Source of the DNA: Macrothele yani
Taxonomy: Eukaryota > Arthropoda > Arachnida > Araneae > Macrothelidae
Assembly (NCBI GenBank): GCA_039090855.1
Contig: CM077011.1
Span: 26,689,001-26,753,000 of the forward strand
Reading direction: 5' to 3'
DNA: 64,000 bases
This document shows, piece by piece, positions 43,741-55,907 of the stretch (position 1 is its first letter; each line of letters opens with the position of its first letter). The notes under the pieces are model-generated. The model was not told the origin of the DNA. It saw only the letters and a list, made by a program, of their open reading frames with translations, and did no database searches. A program made the translations under genes and the position numbers.

Positions 43741-44186
43741 CATGTTGCAGCAATCACGGTAGACCCTTGTGACGGCCATGCGGGAAAAGTCCAAGAGAAC
43801 GGCCGTTTGTGGTGGCTCAAATCGACAAGCCTGGCGTCAAGGATGTTTATTTCCAGAGTCGCTCAGATCACTCGTTTTACCCATTACAACCCTCAGTAGA
43901 ATGCTGACTGAAGTTCGATGAGCTGTTCAGTCTGATTTATACCGCACACTGCACTCATGTGCCGTCTTACTTATTGGGTTGAGCCATTTATATGACGAGA
44001 GTAGATGTACCAAGCAAACTGGCACCTCAGTGTATATGTAGTACTGAAGGTTTATTACAAGTGTAAAACTCGCCAAATCAAATTCCTTTCTGCGCTCCAT
44101 GGAGGGGAGGGGGTGTCCATTCCACCACAAATGCTTACCGCCTCACTTCTATTTCAGATATGACTGCAGTACTAGTGTGCTTATCT
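43741..44186. other. no gene recognised
   Basis: About 445 bases. The 67-codon minus-strand frame at 43927-44130 has no support. Confidence 0.35.
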
Positions 44187-44305
44187 GATAGCTCTGGCTC
44201 TGTTCCTTCCCTGGAGCCAGTGGCTCTAAATTAGGGACGGACGACTGCTTATAGTCCTTGAAATTGCTCATAGTGGCCGCTAAACCCGCAAAAAACAACA
44301 ACAAC
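44187..44305 (+). mobile_element. tRNA-derived SINE, 5'-truncated
   Basis: The body ('ccttccctggagccagtg', 'agggacggacgactgcttat') matches the SINEs at 53167-53384 and 53941-54143, and it ends in an AAC-rich tail. The tRNA-like head is missing. Confidence 0.75.
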
Positions 44306-46198
44306 AAGAACTCCTAATTCAAATTCAAAGAGCACACTTTAAGAAAAATGTTTAAATTTCGATTTGTCTTTTTGTTTTGTCTGTATGATAATATTATTTA
44401 TTTATATCAACTTCATCTGCTTCTTTGAACTGTCTTTGATGGATATTTCCGGGAAAACATGAGGCAACTGAACAGCTGAAATCAGTGTTGCATTCAGAGA
44501 GTTATTTCGTTCGGAAGGGGGGGGACTACACATTTTGAGGGGCTGAAGCTTGTTCACTGATTATATATATATAATCACAATTCTGTTATATATATATATA
44601 TATATATATAAGAATTTTAAATAGAGTATAAAAATTTTCTTATGCTCGTGTATCGCAAATTCCAAGAAATCTACACATGCAAGTGATTAAAAATGTAAAA
44701 ATATGTATTATAGCTTTGCTTCGATTCAGTAATGCACCACGGATTTTACCCTGGGGTGGTGTAAAATATTGAGGATCTCAGTAAGATAACGCTGGGATAG
44801 AGAAAATCTTCCTCCCCCCCCACCCCACCCCTCAAAAAAACATTAAAATATCCTCACCCTACTACAAGCGTGTTTCTGATTATTAAGGAATCATTACAGT
44901 GTTACCTGAAAACGTATGGTGTAAACCATTCCCCTGCCATTTGGTTTCAGCCCCTTTAAATTATTTAGATTAGCATATAGTAGTAAAGAAAACTACTAAC
45001 TGTTTGGATGCCAGTTCGAGGTACCTCGATTTTTTTTATTTTTTATTTTTATTTTTATTTTTTCACATTAGCTACACTGAGGCTTAACCGTATACATGGA
45101 AAGTCAGCATCCAGAAGACTGAAACAAGCTGAATGCCAGCTTCCAAATTATGATGATGTATTCCAGTGCAAACATCTGTACTGTGTGGGATTAGGGTTTT
45201 GTTGCGGAAGTTGTCCATGTTGTCAATGCTTGAAAAATTGCCCCTACAGTGAGGACTGTTTAATGTTTTATTGAAGGATGATAAAATTTTTAGGTTGAAG
45301 TCAATGTGGATACTTTTTTTATTATTATAATATTTTCTCTCATTTTAAGTTTTTTTAAACTAATTTCTCCAAATATTCACCTATAAACGAAAACAATTAC
45401 ACCAAATATAAGGGGAGATAGCACAAAAACCTACGGAGGGCGTTCCTGAATTTAGAGGGGGGGATAAGCACTCCGGAGGAGATGCCTGAATACATCACTG
45501 GTTGAAATGTTAAGTGCAGTTATTTATTTTTGTGTTTTACCTCCTCTAAATTGTCATTAGCAATCCGAAAAAAAAATGCTCTAGAAGAAACACTGGTTGC
45601 TATGCACATGCATTCAGCTCACGCTTCCATCTGATTCTGTCATTTTCAAGAACATTTATTACTTCATTGATCTGACATATAACAAAATTTAAATGTATCG
45701 CATGGTGCACCATATCATGAAATAAAAGATTAATCCTTTGTTTATATTCCTGACACTAGATGGCAGCATTAAACAGAAAACAACGAAACCGAATTTCGTT
45801 TGTTGCGGCTGCGCGTTACTGTTAGTCACGAACATTTTTAGTGCAGAAATAATTACAAATGAATGTGCTACTTTCGGCTTTTGAATATTCTGCAGTGTTT
45901 GTGTATCTGTTTCCATAAAACTTAAGGAGAAAAGCAACTAACTCTCTTAAGTAACAATCGAGCTGCATACACGGGCGCCCGCAATGAGTATCAATTGACC
46001 CCGCCCCCCAGCGGCCGGCCCGTGATATTGTTCATCCGTGGGCAAAGCGGAGGTCTATCCGCCTTTAGATGAAATTAAGATGTTTTGTTACACACATACC
46101 CCCCCCCCCCCCCTACACACTTTTCTGGAGGCACGCAGTCCATATAGTGATAACATTATTTATGGAGTTATCTTCCAAACAAAAATTCAATGAAAACC
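44306..46198. other. AT-rich stretch with microsatellites and one small Cys-rich frame
   Basis: About 1.9 kb. AT repeats at 44563-44610. C-rich runs near 44813-44830 and 46101-46113. Apart from the frame at 45008-45274, listed separately, nothing recognisable. Confidence 0.4.
45008..45274 (+). CDS. small cysteine-rich open frame, unassigned
   Basis: An 88-codon frame. The first 20 residues come from T/A-rich DNA and are unlikely to be protein. The part from 45074 on has a possible splice acceptor before it ('ttttttcacattag'). The last 33 residues contain ten Cys in pairs and singles (QCKHLYC, FCCGSCPCCQC, KNCPYSEDC). There is no Met that would give a clean signal peptide. I do not recognise the family. 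It may be a terminal exon of a Cys-rich protein or chance. Confidence 0.25.
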   Translation: MPVRGTSIFFIFYFYFYFFTLATLRLNRIHGKSASRRLKQAECQLPNYDDVFQCKHLYCVGLGFCCGSCPCCQCLKNCPYSEDCLMFY

Positions 46199-48544
46199 TG
46201 CACAAATTGCCAGTTTGTATTTCGTGGGAGAATGCTGTAAGAATACACATCAGGAAAAAATACTTCCAAAAACTTTCAGAACAGGCTACAAAAAAATGAA
46301 ATATTTAAAACCGACTGTGGAATGTATATCAGAAATGAAGACGGGGTATGTTTCCTTCATACAGCTGGTGCGGAAGTGGGGGAGGGGGTCAAGCTAACTT
46401 ACACGGAAAATTCCCAAATACTGATTTTACACTTTAAAGTTCTCAGGAAATTTCTTTTTTCTTTCGATTGAAACATTAAGTTGCAGTCTCTTGATTAATG
46501 CGACGCTTGAGACCAACCCATTAAATGTATATGCACGAAGGTATCTAAAGAAAAACAGGGATTGAGGAGTTACCTGAATTTTGTAGTGTACACATTTTTA
46601 TTTAGTTTCTCTTTTTATGATATTAGCAATCTGGATTTCATTAGCAATTAGGTTAAAACAAATAATTCAAAATCCTTCGAAAATGAAATTAAAAAAAAAG
46701 CGTATTTCCTTCCCCACTGAAATCCCAAATTTCCTCTAAATGATTAGAGTATTTTTCCTGTATTCAACCTCTTCACCTCATACGGGTAAATTGAGAATTG
46801 CTAAATCACATGTTGTACCAGCCAAACATGCCGATTCCCTACTCGGTCCTAGGAAGACAAATATTCACTCTGAAAACAAATATTCCCATCGGAGCGCGGT
46901 CATACCGTCCTCCCTTTTATGGTGTAATTAGTTTCATTTGCGGATGCGGTCACTTTGAAAATGATACCGTGCTATAGTGGTATGGTAACGGAGAGAACGC
47001 CAGGGTTGTTTCCGTCCTGCTCCTGGTGTCCTGCTTTGCAAAACAAGGGGTTGGGCAAAAAGCGAGTGACAATCGTACTTTGGAGACATTTTCATACTGT
47101 AGCCTCAGAGCGAGTAATGTTGTCCCAGGTCCAGGAAGAAACTCAAAGAAAACAGGAAGGGTAAGTATACTGGCTTAGAAGAACGGCAGAGAATGAGAAC
47201 TGCTATAAAATATGGCAATTAGGAATTCGCTTTTATGTAATAATACGGATGAAACAAACGCGATTAATTCATAAAGAAAAAAGGGCAAATAATATGTATT
47301 TATGAAACAGTATATTTCAGATCATTATCATATAACATAATATATTGTGTATATTTATATGAAAAAGCTAAACCAAAATAAGGGCAGTCCACCGGCCAGT
47401 CGCTAACGTCTAGGGCCGGCCCTGGTGATTAAAAATTTCAGTCGGACATCCCATCCCATTTTGCCTAAGCACATTCTGTTTAATATTGCGGCAATAAACT
47501 GGGGAAAGTTCCTAAGGGCAATTCACCTGTTCCTGTAGATTGTTGCCGTGCTTTCTGGTTAATATCTGATTTTTTTTTTTTTTTTTTTTTGTCGTGAGTG
47601 TAAATAACGTGTGCTTATCAGTGGCGTAGCCAGAGATCTCTTAAGGGGGCGGAGTCTATGAATTTGAATCATCGGTGGAAAGCTTCCTAAAACGTAGGAA
47701 TAACACCAAAATTTTCAAGTCAAAAATGAACAAAAACATTTCTGAGAATTTTTTTAATAAATATATGTACATATATATCGCTTTAAATTCGTACTCAATC
47801 CCCCTCACGGATCGATCCTGACCCGAGGAACCCCCCCCCCCCCACACACACACACACACACACACCCCTCCTTGGCTACGCCTAAGGTGACTATTTGTAA
47901 TAAATATATAGTAAGGTATCTGTTTTTAATCTTGCGTCGTTTTTTCTCTAAGAAAAGTTCATTTTTCCCAGTCAGGGGATGAAATATTACAAAGAACGGC
48001 TTCAAAAACTTCCTTGTTGAATCGCAAATTTCCTTCTCGGCTTGTTACGTTAGCTGAAAGTCAAATCCGCCTGCCCAAGAAATATTTTCCCCAGTCCATA
48101 TTAGCGTTTGGTTCATCTGGGCAGAAGTGGAACCTCGACAGTGTGTCAGTTTGACCGTCTGTGTCACAGTATCACAACTGAAGAAAATTTGTCTCGAGGG
48201 TTCCTTTCGCCGTTCTTGGCCTGAAATATTATGGTTCGGATCACAAAAATTAATTAGGCACGGGCGTTCAAATATGTGGAGCGCAATGCGCAGAGGCCTC
48301 TATTGTTCGACGGATCTTCACGAAATTTAATGTTTTAGATCATCTAATTCTGAGGAAAAAACGGTTAGAGGTCAACTACGCGACTTCTTTGTGACGGTAT
48401 TTAGATACACGGCACAGGGAAACATAAATAAATAAACGCTCATCAAAAAAATAAGAGTGGACCAGAAATATATCAGCGTGAAAGGAAGGCAAAATCTTTT
48501 GGATCAAGTGAAATGTCCTTAGCAACTTTCCCTCGTTTTGTGGC

Positions 48545-48885
48545 CGAAATATTAGACATAATAGGATTAGGAAAATAATAAGTCTGCCTGAAATTTGGTA
48601 CCTTCGTTTCACAGCCTTTATGACCCTAATATTAGGCAAAATGGGAATTGGAATTACGACTGCTATTTCGTGCCTTCGTTTTACACCCAGTAATGACCCC
48701 AACATTAGGTAATATGGGATTAGGCTAATTGGGAAGTTGAATTGCGACTGGAATTTCGTACCCCGTTTTACAGCCACTGATGACCAAAATATTAGGGAAA
48801 ATGGGAAGCTGAATTGCGACTGCGATTTCGTATCCCCGATTTACAGCCACTAATGACCCCAGTATTAGGCCACGTGAGATGATGC
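48545..48885 (+). repeat. short tandem repeat, 73-87 base units
   Basis: Five copies of 'a(c)atattagg' at 48551, 48631, 48704, 48791 and 48864 with 'ttttacagccactaatgacc' and 'cgactg.(g)atttcgta' between them. Present only in duplication copy A. Confidence 0.7.
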
Positions 48886-49979
48886 AAAGTGGGCCCGGTC
48901 ATAAATGAATGGAGCATTTGCGGGATGATGGAATTCTTCACCTATAAAAGAGAAATCCTGTACCATTTTGCCAGAAATGGAAAATTTCGAAAACCGTCCC
49001 AGTCATCGTCATGAGATTTTGTGATTGGGAAAACCGAAAAGGTTCGAGGGTTTTTATTCATCGAAAAAAGTCAGGGAAATTCGCATGATGTCCATCCACC
49101 TGCCAGAAATGTTGGGAATCAGTGGAAATGTCCCTCCTAGCGGAGATGAGACTTTTTCAAGTTTGAATTTTTTTTACGAAGTTTTTTCTTTTATTGTTAT
49201 TATTTTCTTTCCCGATTATATTCCGCATTTTTAATTGTTTTCTGGAAATGTTCTTTGTTATGTTTTTTTTATTTATTCCTTAACAGTGGAAAACAGAGAC
49301 TTTGTATTGTTAAAGCGTTTTTCGTGATGGAGTGCACGTTTTTTTTTTATGTACTTTACAGTCTTCTTCAAAATCAATCAACGGAGCTGGTATTTTTTAC
49401 CACCGTCTTCCTTCTTTAAGCAAAATTAAACTGGAAAATCGGTATTTAATCTGGTCATCACGGCAAACTGAGCCATTTCCGTGACCTATAAAATTGCTTT
49501 CATGGCAGAGTAAAGAACAATAGTATCCAATTTAAAATTTTAATTTTGATTAAAATACATGCTCTGGCAATTTTTAGTCTCGCCGGTTTTATTGAGGACC
49601 AGAGCAAGCACTTTTCCCTATGTGTAAAGCACACACATGCTTCAAAAAGTAACTTCACAATAAATTATAACTTTAAATTCATAAACAGAAATTTCCGTGA
49701 AGTTTCATCTACTTTATTCAGTGCTTTTATTTATTTTGAAGGGTTCAGTAAAGTTCAGAATATTTTGTATGCACAATAATAAACTATTTGCTTCAATAAA
49801 TTATTGTGATGTTTCTGCAATTGATAATGGTCTAAAATTAAAAGGAGTTTCGCAGCATAATGTAGAGAAAAACGTCGTGCCATGAAAATTCGATATACCT
49901 CTTTTGCTATTTTGGAGAGTTTGAAGCTACGCATAATTTAATAATAACGTAAATGAATGTTCGATGAAAACAAAAGACC

Positions 49980-50051
49980 TTCCGGTACCGGGAATTGAAC
50001 CCGGGCCTTCTGGGTGAGAGCCAGATATCCTAACCACTAGACAATACCGGA
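49980..50051 (-). tRNA. tRNA-Glu(CTC), copy A
   Basis: A 72-nt tRNA gene. Acceptor TCCGGTA pairs perfectly with TACCGGA; discriminator A. Box A is TAGTGGTTAGG and box B GGTTCAATTCC. The anticodon stem TCTGG/CCAGA is perfect around the loop CTCTCAC, so the anticodon is CTC (glutamate codon GAG). Downstream on the tRNA strand TTTT occurs a few bases after the gene, a Pol III terminator. Looks functional. It decodes GAG in cytosolic translation. Confidence 0.95.
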
Positions 50052-50757
50052 TCGAAAGAACGTCTCTTAAAACAGTTTAAAGGAGATCACATCAATTTTA
50101 TTCTGTTGATTGTATGAAACCAGTTTGGTTTCTTTAAAAAGAGTCGTTTTGAGTGCCGTTTATCAGCCCTTCAAATAGTTTCGTATAGCAAAGCGCTTTG
50201 TTTGCATAAAGCCAATGCACATGCCAAGAAATTAGCCCCGCCAATATATAACAATGTTATTTTGAACGTTGTAATGTCATGTTCTTTTTTTTTTTTTTTT
50301 TTCATACAGAAAAAGAAAAAGCGGGCTTTTTTTCATACGAAAGAAAGGGCAGAATAATAAGAGATCGGCATTTTTTTTCTTCTTCAAGGAATTGTTACAA
50401 TGGGCTGAAAAGATTTTGCATGGGTTTTTTTTTAATGAGAAATGTTTGGGCAGAGAGCATTACGTCGGCTATAAATATGTAACAACTCAATTAGATATTA
50501 ACTGAATTTTTTTCTTTTAAAATATATAACTTAATAATTTTACATCTACCTGTTCCAGTGGCGTACCGTTAACAATCCCCCCCCCGCCCCGAGCCCGACT
50601 TAGGTCAGTCGAGGCCCTGTGCACATCCTATGTCTGGGGCCTCCTCGATTAAAATTTTTAGTCAACAGTTGAAAAGAATTTTTTTTTTTTTTTTGCAGAC
50701 AGTTTTTCTTGTAGTTTAAACATTAAAACACATCCCACATGCTAGCCAACTTTATAG

Positions 50758-51170
50758 TCAATATGGCTTATAATTGACGAGCAAAAGACCAATGCGGTAC
50801 CCGAAAGATCTTGTGCTTTTAATGTTTTTATCGTATTTTAACATCAACTTTTGCATCAAGGTAATATTACTTTTTAAATCGTACAAAGATGGCTTTTTTA
50901 GTATCTTGATTTGAATACTGCTTTTGCAACAATTCACCTGCTTCCATAACATTTCTTAGGTCATTCTTGTAGACAAATCCAAATCTAGAGTTCAGTTCAT
51001 CATATGACTTCTTTCTGGTTTGCAACTGCGAAACAAGATTGTCACATATTACGTAAACCGTTTGAGTGATGAAGGAATCTCGATTAATAAAAACAACATC
51101 TGGAGTTGATGAATCATCTAGAAGACGGCTCTTTGGTATCTATTTTTCTTTCTTGAGGATTCATAATCCA
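50758..51170 (-). pseudogene. hAT-like (ZMYM-type) remnant, copy A
   Basis: The same sequence as 55236-55649 in copy B, with extra differences: the frame is broken, leaving the 64-codon C-terminal part (SFGYRIGLLLVNYKPY). See copy B for the family argument. Confidence 0.5.
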
Positions 51171-53166
51171 TTTCTCTCCCTAGTAACTGGTTCGATTCTT
51201 TTTTGAACTGTCCGAATTTTTTTCTCACAAAATTCAGGATGAAGTCAATAAATAATTGACTCATATAATGGAAGAACTAATGACAAATTGCCCATGGAAT
51301 TTTGCAAGGAAGTGCTCACTTCGTTGATTCGGTGCAATATTGTCCCAGATAATCGTTAACAAAGCAGTCTCTTTTTTCATTAATTTGGCATGAAGGGACT
51401 TAAAAATATATTTGGTTTTTGAAAGCGGTTTGGAGCCCCCATCCCCACCCCCCAAATTCTGAGGCGCTGGGCTCGTGCAGAAATCAGGCCCTGCCCCCGA
51501 CCGCGTAAAACATATCTTCCAGACCCTTTTGTTAAAATTCATTAACTTTCAATTACTGCTTCTTCGAAGAATTGTTACAGTTGAGTTAAAGGATTTTGCA
51601 TGGGTTTTTTTGTTTTTGTATTTCTTAATGAGAAATGTTTGGGCAGAGGCAATTATATAATCTATAAATTCAGAGACGTAACTAGGCCATTCATGTAGTT
51701 CTAAGTAAAATAAGTGCTTTAAAAGTGAACGGATTTGATGAAACAAATCAAGATAGAAGAATATCACAAGAATTGGGTACCTGAGCTGTCGATTGACGTG
51801 CAATGATGTAGTGCACAAATTGCCAGTTTGTATTTCGAGGGAGAATGCTGTAAGAATACACATCAGGAAAAAATACTTCCAAAAACTTCCCGGACAGGCA
51901 ACAGAAAAATGAAATATTGAAAACGGACTGTGGAATGTATATCAGAAATGAAGACGGGGTATCTTTCCTTCATACAGCCGGGGCGGGAGTGAAGGGTGGG
52001 GTCAAACTAACTTACATGGAAAATTCCCAAATACTGATTTTACACTTTAAAGTTCTCAGGAAATTTCTTTTCCTTTCGATTAAAACTTTAAGTTGGAGTC
52101 CATTGATGAATGCGACGCTCGAGGCCAACCCATTAAATGTATGCACGACGGTATCTAAAGAAAAACAGGGATTTAGGAGTTACTGAATTTTGTAGTGTAC
52201 ACATTTTTATTTAGTTTCTCTTTTTATGATATTAGCAATCTGGATTTGATTAACAATTAGATTAAAACAAATAATTCAAAATCCTTCGAAAATGAAATTA
52301 AAAAAAAAAAAAAACGTATTTCCTTCCCCACTGAAATCCCAATTTTCCTCTAAATGATTAGAGTATTTTTCCTGTATTCAGCCTCTTCACCTCATACGGG
52401 TAAACTGAGAATTGCTAAATCACATGTTGTACCAGCCAAACATGCCGATTCCCTACTCGGTCCTAGGAAGATAAATATTCACTCTGAAAATAAATATTCC
52501 CATCGGAGCTGTCATCCTTTATCCCTTTTATGATGTAATTAGTTTAAATTGCGGATGCGGTCACTTTGAATTATACCGTGCTATAGTTGTATGGTAACGG
52601 GGAGAACGCCTAGGGTTGTTTCCGTCCTGCTCCTGGTGTCCTGCTTTGCAAAACAAATGGTTAGGCAGAAAGCGAGTGACAATCGTACTTTGGAGACATT
52701 TTCATAACTGTAGCCTCAGAGCGAGTAATGTTGTCCCAGGTCCAGGAAGAAACTCAAAGAATACAGACTTCAAAAACAGAAAGGCTAAATATACAGGCTT
52801 AGAAGAACGGTAGAGAATGAGAACTGCTATAAAATATGGTAATTAGAAATTCGTTTTTATGTAATAATACGGATGAAACAAAACGCGATTAATTCACAAA
52901 GAAAAAAGGGCAAATAATATGTATTTTATGAAACAGTATATTTCAGATCATTATCATATAAATATAATATACTGTATATATTTATATGAAAAAGCTAAAC
53001 CAAAATAAGGGCAGTGTACCGGCCAGTCGCTCACGTCTAGGGCCGGCCCTGGTGATTAGAAATTTCAGTCGGACATCCCATCCCATTTTGCCTAAGCACA
53101 TTCTGTTTAATATTGCAGCAATAAACTGGGGAAAATTCCTAAGCGCAATTCACCTGTTCCTATAGA

Positions 53167-53384
53167 TTTTTTTTTTGGTTGAAGGTTTAACGACCACCGT
53201 GAGCAACTCAATGGGCTATAAGCAGTCGCCCGTCCCTAGTTCAGGGTCACTGGTTCCAGGGAAGGGAGAGAGCCAGTGCCGTAAGACAAACACAACATCC
53301 ATGCCTCAACGGGATTCGAACCCGAACCTCTTTCGGACGAATGATCAGAGGCCATCGCTTAGACCACTGCGCCACCGGGGCGGC
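53167..53384 (-). mobile_element. tRNA-derived SINE in copy B
   Basis: On the minus strand the head reads GCCGCCCCGGTGGCGCAG, box B is GGGTTCGAATCCCG, and the body ends in A-rich sequence. A duplication TTCCTRTAGATT lies on both sides (53157-53168 and 53385-53396). The corresponding site in copy A (near 47533) has a single TTCCTGTAGATT, so it is an empty site. Confidence 0.9.
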
Positions 53385-53940
53385 TTCCTGTAGATTGCTG
53401 CCGTGCTTTCACGCTGTTATACGTCAGGTTAATACCTGATTTTTTTTTTTTTTTTTTTTTTGTCGTGAGTGTAAATAACGTGTGCTTATCAGTGGCGTAG
53501 CCAGAGATCTCTTAAGGGGGCGGAGTCCATGTATTTGATTCATCGGTGAAAGCTTCCTAAAACAGATATTCCAAGTAGGAATAAGACTAAAATTTTCAAG
53601 TCAAAAATGAACAAAAACATTTCTGAGAATTTTTTAATAAATATATGTACGTATATATCGCTTTAAATTCGTACTCAATCCCCTCACAGATCCCCCTCAG
53701 GGATCGATCCTGACCCGAGGACCACTTTCTTCCTTTTTTAAGCAAAATTAAACTGGAAAATCGGTATTTAATCTCGTCGTGACGGCGAACTGACCCATTT
53801 CCGTGACCCATAAAATTGCTTTCATGGCAGAGTAAAGAACAATAGTATCTAATTTAAAATTTTAATTTTGATTAAAATACATGCTCTGGCACGTTTTAGT
53901 CTCGCCGGTTTTATTGAGGACCAGAGCAAGCACTTTTCCA

Positions 53941-54143
53941 GCCGTCCCGGTGGCGCAGTGGTCTAAGGCGTTGGCCTCCGGGTTCGAATCCCGGTCAGGC
54001 ATGGATGTTGTGTTTGTCTTACGGCACTGGCTCTCTCCCTTCCCTGGAACCAGTGACCCTAAACTAGGGACGGGCGACTGCTTATAGCCCATTGAGTTGC
54101 TCACGGTGGTCGTTAAACCTCCAATCAAACAAAAAAAAAAAAC
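53941..54143 (+). mobile_element. tRNA-derived SINE in copy B, second
   Basis: Head GCCGTCCCGGTGGCGCAG, box B GGGTTCGAATCCCG, same body, tail of A. Flanked by GCACTTTTCC at 53930-53939 and 54144-54153. Copy A has one GCACTTTTCC at the matching place (near 49609-49618). Compared with the first SINE the head lacks about 25 bases between box A and box B. Confidence 0.9.
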
Positions 54144-54485
54144 GCACTTTTCCCTATGTGTAAAGCACACACATGCTTCACAATAAATTATAACTTTAAA
54201 TTCATAAACAGAAATTTCCGTGGTTTCACCTACTTTAAACAGTGCTTTTAATTATTTTGAAGGGTTCAGTAAATTTTGTATGTATAATATTAAACTATTT
54301 GCTCCAATAAATTTTGAAGTTTCTGCAATTGATATTGGTCTGAAATTAAAATGAGTTTCGCAGCATTATGTAGAGAAAAACGTCGTGCCATGAAAATTCG
54401 CTATATCTCTTTTGCTATTTTGGAGAGTTTGAAGCTACGCATAATCTAATAACGTAAATTAATGTTCGATGAAAATAAAAAGACC

Positions 54486-54557
54486 TTCCGGTACCGGGAA
54501 TTGAACCCGGGCCTTCTGGGTGAGAGCCAGATATCCTAACCACTAGACAATACCGGA
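54486..54557 (-). tRNA. tRNA-Glu(CTC), copy B
   Basis: Identical in all 72 bases to the gene in copy A, while the flanks carry substitutions and small indels. A TTTTT terminator follows within a few bases. The stem pairings and CTC anticodon are as in copy A. Confidence 0.95.
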
Positions 54558-55235
54558 ACACGGAAGACTTCTTGAAACAGTCTTAAGGAGATATATTTAA
54601 TTCATTCTGTTGATTGTGTAGAAGCAGTTTGATTTCTTTAAAAGAGTCGTTTTGAGTGTCGTTAATCAGCCCTTCAAATAGTTTCGTATAGCAAAGCGCT
54701 TTGTTTGCGTAAAGCCAATGCACATGCAAAGAAATTAGCCTCGCCGATATATAACGATAATATTTTAAACGTTGTAATGACATGTATTTTTTTCTTTTTC
54801 ATACCGAAAAAAAAAAAGCGGGGTTTTTGCATACGAAAGAAAGGCAGAATAATAATAGATCGGCATTTTTTTTTCTTCTTCGAGGAATTGTTACTGTGGG
54901 CTAAATAAATTGCGCATGTTTTTTTTTTTAATAAGAAGTGTTTGGGCAGAGAGAATTATGTCGTCTATAAATATGTAACAACTCAATTGGATATTAACTG
55001 AATTTTTTAATTTTTTTCCTTTTGAAATATATAATTTAGTAATTTTACATTTACCTGTTTCAGTGGCATACCGTTAACCCCCCCCCCCCCCACACACCGA
55101 GCTTATGTCAGTCGAGGCCCCTTCGATAAAAATTTTCAGTCAACAGTTGAAAAGAATATTTTTTATTTTTTTTGCAAGCAGTTTTTCTAGTAGTAAAATA
55201 TTAAAACACATCCCACACGCTAGCCAAATTTATAG

Positions 55236-55649
55236 TCAATATGGCTTATAATTGACGAGCAAAAGACCAATGCGGTACCCGAAAGATCTTGTGCTTTTAA
55301 TGTTTTTATCGTATTTTAACATCATCTTTTGCATCAAGGTAACATTACTTTTAAATCGTACAAAGATGGCTTTTTTAGTATCTTGATTCGAATACTGCTT
55401 TTGCAACAATTCACCTGCTTCCATAACATTTCTTAGGTCATTCTTGTAGACAAATCCAAATCTAGAGTTCAGTTCATCATATGACTTCTTTCTGGTTTGC
55501 AACTGCGAAACAAGATTGTCACATATTACGTAAACCGTTTGAACTATGAAGGAATCTCGATTATTAAAAACAACATCTGGAGTTGATGAATCATCTAGAA
55601 GTCGGCTCTTTGGTATTTTTTTTTTCTTTCTTGAGGATTCATAATCCAT
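55236..55649 (-). pseudogene. hAT-like (ZMYM-type) transposase fragment, copy B
   Basis: A 137-codon frame. The blocks DSFIVQTVYVICDNLVSQLQ and KKSYDELNSRFGFV resemble the region of ZMYM1-like, hAT-derived proteins that precedes the C-terminal dimerisation part. The start codon is arbitrary. Upstream on the same strand, codons near 55800 (TALLTIIWDNIAPNQ) may belong to it but are out of frame. Whether this is a transposon relic or part of a host gene is not decidable here; broken copy A suggests a relic. Confidence 0.5.
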
Positions 55650-55907
55650 TTCTCCACCTAGTAACTGGTTCGATTGTTTTTTTCGAACTGTCCGAATTTT
55701 TTTCTCACAAAATTCAGGATGAAGTCAATAAATAATTGACTCATATAATGGTAGAACTAATGACAAATTGCCCATGGAATTTTGCAAGGAAGTGCTCACT
55801 TCGTTGATTCGGTGCAATATTGTCCCAGATAATCGTTAACAAAGCAGTCTCTTTTTTCATTAGTTTTGCATGCTTTTTTCATTCTCTTTTTTCATTAGTT
55901 TTAACTA

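Larger units (their letters stand above)
46199..51811 (+). repeat. tandem segmental duplication, copy A
   Basis: A 5613-bp block repeated head to tail by 51812-56842. It begins 'tgcacaaattgccagtttgt' and ends 'gtgcaatgatgtag'. Contents: 'gcgtagccagagatctctta' repeat (about 47620), a C/CA microsatellite (47829-47865), one tRNA-Glu, and a hAT-like remnant near 50758-51170. Copy A has about 1.57 kb (47837-49402) that copy B lacks, including a short tandem repeat (48545-48880, units of 73-87 bases with 'atattagg'). Confidence 0.85.

Noticed and set aside
45008..45274. Cys-rich frame as a secreted peptide of a named family
   Set aside because: No signal peptide and no recognised Cys framework; naming a function would be a guess.
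48376..48777. A 133-codon minus-strand frame as a gene
   Set aside because: It overlaps the 73-87 base tandem repeat and shows no recognisable domain.
53325..53384. tRNA-Ser or tRNA-Leu gene on the minus strand
   Set aside because: The tRNA-like head is followed by a SINE body and A tail and has target duplications; it is the head of a SINE.
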